Below are positions 58,301 through 64,000 of a stretch of 64,000 bases of DNA, one piece after another. This DNA comes from Crotalaria pallida (taxonomy: Eukaryota; Streptophyta; Magnoliopsida; Fabales; Fabaceae): the NCBI GenBank assembly GCA_037953625.1, contig CM075655.1, positions 10,248,001 to 10,312,000 on the forward strand, read 5' to 3'. The notes beneath the pieces were generated by a model, which searched no databases, was not told the DNA's origin, and worked only from the letters and a program-made list of their open reading frames with translations. How positions within the stretch are numbered: the first letter of the stretch is position 1; every line of letters begins with the position of its first letter. The position numbers were made by a program, and so were the translations under genes.

Positions 58301-58721
58301 TTGCTAAAGCCTTCTCAGCACTGACTTTCCTTTTTCTCTGAGCCACTGGTTTGGCACCAGAGTTAATGCTCAGTTTGTGACAAATGAAGTTTGGGTCGAT
58401 TCTTAGCATGTCAGCCGAGGTCCATGCAAACAAGTCCTTGTTTGCGATCAGAAGCTTCGAGAGTTCATCCTTGAAGTTCGGTGGGAGGTCCGAGCCAAGC
58501 TTGATCTGCCTGAGAGGGTCACTTCCCAAGGTTAAATATTCTTCACCTTTAGGAATTGGTCGGGATTCGTCTAGTTTGGCTCGAACGTCAAGGTCTACGA
58601 GGCTTACGTTTCCTTTCCTGAGAGTGAGTTTATCGAGTCGGGTCTATTCTTTGTTTTTGACCTTGCCAAGGCTTGCATTGTAGCACTGTTGAGCAGTCTC
58701 TTGCTCGGCTTTGACTGTAAC
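55369..58721 (-). pseudogene. Pol of element D (RT, two RNase H domains, integrase), broken
   Basis: Minus strand, read right to left. After a linker with AQQCYNASL and LGSDLPPNFKDEL: RT with KVFPKDQYPLPVID, SFMDAYSGYNQIPMYP and YNVMPFGLKNAGATYQ; the catalytic Y-x-DD is destroyed by a frame change at 57880 (reads VYIH then stop; DDIIAKS lies in the next frame). RT-linked RNase H remnant at 57061-57504; second plant-type RNase H at 56575-57060 (YVDGSSNRKGA, QAEYEVVLAG, SDSKLVVSQV). Integrase: HHMGGKSLARK with C-x-x-C (KKCVQCQ), WGMDIIGRFP, ITDNGSIF, HPQTNGLAEA. Terminal codons read TWNAAKLRAYYS and TAA at 55371-55369. Several stops (58235, 57045, about 55537). The protease is missing; E occupies its place. 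Confidence 0.85.
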
Positions 58722-58915
58722 TGTAACACCCACTGGAATTATTCCCGAGATAATAATAATAATAACATATATATATATATATATAATTATGGTTATTTAT
58801 TTTTATGTTTGAATTTTATAAGTTTAGTAGTTTAAAACTATTTAATATTGAGGAAACAATATTAGGAAAGAGGGAAAAGAATTAAAAATAACTTTTTGGC
58901 CTTTTAGCCAAAAAG

Positions 58916-59015
58916 ACTCGAGTATAATTGGGACCACTCGAGTCTTATGTGGTGCTGCTGACCAGTTTGAGCTGGTGCGCCAAAAGGACTCGAGTCCTGA
59001 GCCAAAGACTCGAGT
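58916..59015. repeat. ACTCGAGT cluster 1 in E
   Basis: Perfect 8-bp palindromes start at 58916, 58936, 58988 and 59008; the spacing within each pair is exactly 20 bp. Confidence 0.9.
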
Positions 59016-60072
59016 AGATCGAGCAGTGTGGCTGTGAGTATAAGTCGGTTCAATTTAAATTTCAAACCAAAACGCGTTTTCTCTTGGTTCCAAGCACAGA
59101 GCTGGACTTTACTTCGAAGGAAGGTAATCTTATGCTATAAATAGGTGATTGGGGAAGCCACAAACTCATTCTAATCTTCCAAACCCAAATTTCTATTCTC
59201 ATTTCGTTTGTTTTTCTAGTGCTCTCTTTGTGCCTTCGATTCTCCTTCCTCACTCAACCAAATCCAGAATAACCAAAACACAATTCGAGTTCTAATTCCA
59301 ATCTTGAATTAGAACCAAGAATCACTCAAAATAACCTCCTGTAGAGCAAGTTATAGGTAATCAAAGTTGGGCTTTCCAAGCTACGAAAACAGAGCATCAA
59401 ATAGCATCAGTGCATCACCTAGCCTTCTTTCTTGAATTGGTTTGGTAAATTCAGGAATCCTTTTAATTCCAAATTCGTTTCTGATTAAAGATAGTATTCC
59501 CTAGTTGCTAAAGCTAATTTGTTTCACCCTTTTTCATTTCATATTCCCTGTCAAATTCATGGCCAAAGTTCGTTGTGCAAGTGCATAACTTGAGTGTTGG
59601 AACTCAAAGTTTGATTCAGATCATTTCTTTCTTGATCAACCGTTTCTTTAGCTTCTCTAAGGTAAGGGGGAAGTTATCTAATCGCTAGAATAATATTTAA
59701 CAAGATAAATTCATAGGAACCAATTGAGGTTCATGGGCAATATAGTTTGAATTAGGAATCTGAATTGGAGGTCAGGAACTCACGGTTTTTATGTTCAAAC
59801 AAGTTTAACTGGACCTAATGATGCTCACTGGAATGATTTACGAACTTAAAATAAAGTAGAAATGAAATTCATATGTTAAAATGGACATTTTCTATGTTTT
59901 TCTGCAATTTGTGATTTGATGTTGTTATATGTTGATTTGAAGTTATTTGGTATGTGCAACATGTTTATTTTATGTGCAATAACTTCTGTTTTGTTCAGAA
60001 TTGAAGTAAAAGTGTGAGAATCTCGAATTGGTGCATAAATTGCAAAAAAACTAGTGTTGTTGCAGCAAAAAG

Positions 60073-60171
60073 ACTCGAGTATTATGGGAATTTAAGAACG
60101 ACTTGAGTATTTCTTCAAGTACTCAAGTATTTTTGCATGAACCACTCGAGTAGTTCATGAACTACTCGAGT
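60073..60171. repeat. ACTCGAGT cluster 2 in E
   Basis: Starts at 60073, 60101 (ACTTGAGT), 60121 (ACTCAAGT), 60144 and 60164; spacings 28, 20, 23 and 20. The two imperfect copies differ only at the central CpG. Confidence 0.9.
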
Positions 60172-60380
60172 ATTTTGATCAAAATTTCAAAAAACTCATA
60201 TTTTCTTTAAATTTCAGAATTTAACTCATTTACTATTATAATAACTTAATCCCGTTTGGTTGATAACTATCCTGGAGGTGTCCTACTGGAATTTTATTTA
60301 GTGGTTGATAATTTTCCTACAGGAGTCCCAACGGAAGTGCGTACACCCATTTGGTCGATATTTATCCTATGGATGTGACA

Positions 60381-62187
60381 AAAAATTTCTTTGGAGACTT
60401 GTCAGTTTCAGGAGCTGGGTCTGCGTTTTGCCGACCCGAGTTTTTGTCATCGGGGGACCTACTACGTTGGCGCTTAGCCTTGTCCGGGGGAAGGTGATCT
60501 ATTCCTAGTTCTTCGACCGACCGCATCCCTGATGTATTGTTGGAGTTTTCCATCCCTGATCATTTCTTCGATAAGGTCCCTCAGCCAGATGCACTCGTCG
60601 GTTGTGTGATCGTAACCTTTATGAAAGTCGCAATACCTGGACCTATCACGCTATGAGCCCTTCCTCAGAGCAGGAGGTCGTTGGGCTGAGCGTAAGTTAG
60701 TCTGGATTGTCTCTCTGAGGATCTGATTCCTAGGAACAGTCAGAGGAGTGTACTCCTGAAATTTATTCCTAGGTGGTGGCCTTCGGTCTTGGTCATTCCT
60801 CTCGGCTTTACCATTGAATCTTTCATCTTGTTTTTGTTTATTTTGTCCCTGAGGGTCGAATTTTTGCCGATCGTCTTTAAACTTTTGACCCCTATTGAAT
60901 TCTTCCAAATTTATGAACTTGTTGGATCGTTGTCTAAGTTCGACCATGTCCTTGGGGGGATTTACTGATTAGAGAATTACGGAAATCACCAGGTTGTAGC
61001 CCTTGGGTGAAAAGAAAAACAGCTACTCCAGGCTCGAGCCTGGGGACTAAGCTAGCTTCAGTATGGAAGCGTGACAAGTAATCCCTAAGAGATTCATCGG
61101 ATTTCTGGGTAATTGCAGCCAGTGTGTGACCGGATTTAGGTTGGATACAGCTGGCTGTGTACCGGTTCAGAAAAGCTCTTTTCATCTCTTCCCAAGAGTT
61201 TATAGAATTTCTTGGGAGAGACGAATACCAGCGTAATACGGCGGGTTCTAGGGTCATTGAAAACGCTCGGAATTTCATTCGATCTCCTCCCCCATAATAA
61301 TTCATTGCCCCCTCGTACAACACGATGTGATCCACTGGGTCAGTTAGGCCGTTGTAGGAAGGTATGTTTGAAGGGCCTAAATATCCCTGTGGAGTTTCGA
61401 AAGCCATGATATAAGGGTGAAAGGATGGCCTGGATGGAAGTCTCCTTGGTCAGGATCTATGCTCGGGTTAGCTTCAAGGAGAGGTGGTGGGGGGAGTTGG
61501 AGCATCGGAGGTAAGTTTAGTGGTTGGGATGTGGGGTTAGGCAATGGATGAACAGGAGGTTGGTTATATGTTAGCCTTGCCATCGCCTGCTGTTAAAGCT
61601 CGGCAATGGCTCGTCCCTGCTGTTAGATAAGGGTTGTTTTTTGTTTCAGAATGTTAATCATCTCCTGCTCGCGGTTCTGAGCCGATGCGGTAGTTGCGTA
61701 TGACTTGCTAACGGAATGTGCTCGTCGAGTGTTTCCTTGAGCCGTTCTAGTAGGTTCACTCCTAACACTGGGGGTTATTCCCCTGTGTTCATGGTTAGGT
61801 TGGGACTAAGGTGTTTGGGTTTTGTGGGTAGAACGCGTATGACCAGTGGCCGGAGAATTTAAGACGTCGTTTCCCATGGTTCCCATTGAACGGGCGGTGT
61901 CACGGGGGAACTGTACTGCTAGAGTCTCCATGGATGGATCGTACAGTATAGGGGCCGCTATGAATTCTGGAAGGGGGTGGTGGCGGCGGAGGGAGTATAT
62001 CCATCCCTGGAGGTGGAATTGTGGGGGGTGAATGTGGTGGCTGATAATTCGTCCCACGATTTTGATTCAAGTGATCACGTAGATCACCGGTAGGGTTGTG
62101 ATCATGGTTGTCTGCGTTCCGGGGTCTGCCACGATTGCGTTTGATGCGATCGCGGAGATCCCCTGTGTTGCTTCTGGTGTTAACCAT
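60381..62187 (-). pseudogene. Gag of element D, broken by several frame changes
   Basis: The start is at 62187 (MVNTRSNTGDLRDRI), about 30 bases inside the primer-site region. The N-terminus has an internal repeat (TGDLRD...RNRG twice) and a proline-rich segment. The core at 60934-61407 reads YNGLTDPVDHIVLYEGAMNY, RMKFRAFSMTLEPAVLRWYS, SWEEMKRAFLNRY and ESLRDYLSRFHTEA, the usual plant Ty3 gag helices. After a frame change comes NKFINLEEFNR and, nearer the end, a Cys/His cluster (YCDFHKGYDHTTDEC, about 60600-60645) as in other Tat gags. At least four frame changes plus TAG/TAA codons between 61570 and 61805 kill it. It is cut by E at 60381. Confidence 0.8.
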
Positions 62188-62215
62188 GGTGGAGATGGGG
62201 ATGATGTGTTATTCG

Positions 62216-62235
62216 TTCCCCACAGACGACGCGAA
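62216..62235 (-). promoter_or_regulatory. Primer-binding region of element D
   Basis: Minus-strand sequence just inside the 5' LTR reads TTCGCGTCGTCTGTGGGGAA. The GTCTGTGGGGA part recurs after the LTR in many plant Tat-type elements; I cannot name the primer tRNA with certainty. Confidence 0.4.
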
Positions 62236-62816
62236 TGTAGTGTCCTGGATCGAGAACAGCCCTGTGGTTATGGAGGAACCAGAGGTTTGCTCCCAATCGA
62301 GTTTTAATGTTGGATCTCGTAGGACTTCTGAATATCCAGTTGGGATAATCAGGATCTCCCTAGTCAAAAATATGTGTGATTGTGTCAACTTAGGGATGGA
62401 GAAAACGTACCTTAGCCCCTATAGCATGGCGATTTTTATGGGGATTTACCTAATACGTGTGTTGAGGATTTCTGATGAGGCCCGTGAGAAGGTAGTGTTT
62501 GAATAGTATTAGTTTAAGGTGCTGATAAGCTAACCCTTGTAATTCCTGTGATGGATAAGCACTAGCCTTTATCCCGTGGTTTATCAAGCTGTGCAGGAAT
62601 ATAGGAGTGGTTGTTAGATTGTTGGGACCTTAGCTGTAGCTGATAAGGATGAAGATCCTGTGCTCGGTTCTGATCCCGTGAGCCTGAAAATCACTCAAGT
62701 GTCCCTAGCTCGGTATAGCATGCTTCCGACCAGATGGTGGTCGGTGTATTCTCACTCCAGTGTTCAACCAGTCGGATCTAAGTGATATCGGTCGGATCAT
62801 AACCTGGTCCACTACA
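62236..62816 (-). repeat. 5' LTR of element D
   Basis: 581 bp, TGTAGTGTCC...CCACTACA, partner of 14306-14887. Differences by eye are mostly transitions. Confidence 0.85.
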
Positions 62817-62970
62817 ATTATACTTAAAGCATTGGTCAAAGAAACAAAAAAGAAAAAGTGTATACATATTTAGTTCTTATTATAAGACATATTCTATAAT
62901 GTTTTTTATTGTCTTATTATTAGTCACTTTACAATTTTAACGAAGCATTGATTTTTTCTTCCTTATTTTC
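62817..62970. other. Spacer right of element D
   Basis: AT-rich, nothing recognised; the original flank of the D insertion, continuing the sequence before 14306. Confidence 0.5.
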
Positions 62971-64000
62971 TGTAACATCCTGATTTTTATTTTGTATTAT
63001 AAATTCTGAGTTTTTATCAAATTAAATGATTAACTCTTGAAATTAATCATTAGAGCGTTAAGCATTCTTTAAAAATAATAATAGCTATGGTATTTATTAT
63101 GAAAGTATATTTTATTCATATATTTTCAAGTAAATTCGTTTAAAGCAATCACCCCATTTAATAATTACATTTCTATACTTTACTTTGATTTTGTTATAGC
63201 CCACATTGAATTATGCTAATAATTCTAAGCTTCAAACTTTATGGTTTTCTATACCTATCTATTTAATATTTAATTTGTAATAGAATTTATTTTAAATAAA
63301 TAAAAGTAAAATTCATTAGGGTATGTGTGTTGTGAAGTTAAGGGAAAGAAGCCCTAATCTTTATGTGGAGCCGCCGCCGCCCCCCCCCCCCCCCCCCCCC
63401 CCCCTCATCATCTTCTTCGTTGAGTTCTCCTCTCCATCTTGGCCGCAGCCACCTTGCCTCCGCTGCCGCCAACCGACAACCGCCGTCGCCGCACGTTCTC
63501 TCCCTCTCTTCTGGCCTCTCCATTGCGAGTTCCTTCTAGGTGCGGTCTCTCTCTTTATCGTTCCCTCCTTCGGTGTCGATCGCCACCCAGCAGAGCCGCC
63601 GTCGCCGTTGCTCGAGACTCACGGGCCAGCCACGATCTCGCCTCCTCCTTGCCGCCGTTGCCGTCGCGTTTCTTCTTCCCCAATCGCGATTCGCTTGCGC
63701 TGCCGCTGACCATGGAGGTCGCTGCTGCCGGTTTTGGTTGTTGCTGCCGTTGCTCCTAGCTGCTGCCATGGTGGAGCCACCGCCTCGTCCTGGTGCCAGC
63801 GAATAGCCACAGTCACAAAGAGAAGCTGTCTCTGTTTCTCTCTCTTCGATTGAAGTCACCGACGCCGGTCTGGGACGTCGTGTCTGCCATGAAGAAGTAG
63901 ATGATGTTGCTGCGGTTTGAGTCTGAACCGAAGCCCTTTTTGTCCTCCCTGCTACTTCAAAAATCACATTTGAGGGTAAATCTCTAATACCTTTTTAATT
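62971..64000 (+). mobile_element. Start of another LTR-like sequence, cut by the window end
   Basis: It starts TGTAACATCCTGATTT, a TGTAACAYCC LTR start like B, C and E. After about 330 AT-rich bases it becomes strongly GC-rich from 63370 (CCGCCGCCGCC, GCCGTCGCCG), as in the transcribed leader of some plant gypsy LTRs. Several overlapping serine/proline/arginine-rich frames at 63323-63967 on both strands come from this composition and are not supported as genes. The right end is not in the window. Confidence 0.5.
63380..63404. repeat. Homopolymer C25
   Basis: Twenty-five consecutive C after CCGCCGCCG. The true length may differ, as homopolymers are error-prone in sequencing and in cloning. 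Confidence 0.85.

Larger units (their letters stand above)
58722..60380. mobile_element. E: 1659-bp LTR-like segment inside D
   Basis: It starts TGTAACACCCACTGG and ends ATGGATGTGACA, mutually inverted LTR-type ends. No coding frame. It contains (ATA)n/(AT)n at 58745-58785 and two clusters of ACTCGAGT (58916-59015, 60073-60171). No target duplication is seen (GTAAC left, AAAAA right), and the D sequence expected between gag and RT, including protease, is absent, so a deletion accompanied or followed the insertion. The right end is less certain than the left. Confidence 0.6.
14306..62816 (-). mobile_element. Element D: Tat-lineage Ty3/gypsy retrotransposon, host of the whole nest
   Basis: Two related LTRs (14306-14887 and 62236-62816) bound broken gag and pol on the minus strand and an antisense spliced gene on the plus strand. 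Removing the nested B element leaves about 11.9 kb including the LTR-like insertion E. Flanking 5-mers are AATAT (14301-14305) and ATTAT (62817-62821), four of five matching. Pol order (RT, RNase H, second plant-type RNase H, integrase) and the antisense gene downstream of integrase are features of the Tat lineage (Retand/Grande-like). LTR identity is roughly 92 percent by eye over the first 150 bases, so this is the oldest layer. Confidence 0.85.

Noticed and set aside
63323..63967. Proline/arginine/serine-rich frames on both strands near the right edge
   Set aside because: Overlapping open frames on both strands of a GC-rich LTR leader with a C25 run; no domain and no conserved start.

Overview
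The window is dicot nuclear DNA, most likely from a legume (AT-rich, plant MITE and LTR-retrotransposon families, arrays of TTAATCGATTAA; the species cannot be fixed from the sequence). I see no intact host gene and no tRNA or rRNA gene. It is a retrotransposon nest flanked by older repeat debris and gene fragments.

Left flank, 1-14305: a gypsy-type LTR remnant with a TATA box; a Mutator-type MITE with a perfect 9-bp target duplication (847-1124); a truncated MITE of a second family; a broken heavy-metal-associated isoprenylated protein fragment; two diverged copies of a repeat with an unrecognised minus-strand reading frame (2107-2304 and 4707-5195); an element with two arrays of TTAATCGATTAA; GC-motif-rich repeat debris; then a low-copy-looking tract (7640-11200) with exon-like fragments of several unrelated genes, all on the minus strand (MAP kinase, ClpX ATPase, CDPK kinase, one unidentified). 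Further MITEs follow at 11209-11657, 12853-13129 and about 13383-14137.

Main nest, 14306-62816, innermost last. (D) A Tat-lineage Ty3/gypsy element, minus strand, LTRs 14306-14887 and 62236-62816, broken gag and pol, and a spliced antisense accessory gene on the plus strand (52370-54706). (B) A gag-only Ty3/gypsy element, minus strand, 15422-52008, inserted in the putative first intron of that antisense gene; it has about 2.05-kb LTRs, a tRNA-iMet primer site and no pol. B carries three insertions: a full-length LINE in its 3' LTR (15920-27763, target duplication TTTGTATTAATAAT), a 6.2-kb LTR-like element in its leader (C2, 33124-39289), and an Athila-type gypsy element in its 5' LTR (41320-51399, target duplication GGGGC). 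The LINE is itself split by a 5959-bp TG...CA element (C1, 18309-24267, target duplication CCAAC); leaving C1 aside, LINE ORF2 is open over 1362 codons. (E) A 1.66-kb LTR-like segment (58722-60380) replaces the protease region of D.

Right flank, 62817-64000: a short spacer, then the start of another LTR-like sequence with a 25-base C tract, cut by the window end.

The most unusual signal is that at least three unrelated repeat families here (TTAATCGATTAA in 2848-4072, ACTCGAGT in E, GGTGC in the B LTRs) carry short CpG-containing motifs iterated mostly at about 20-21 bp, near two helical turns. Decayed copies often differ by C-to-T or G-to-A at the CpG. All identities rest on reading the sequence by eye; no database search was possible.
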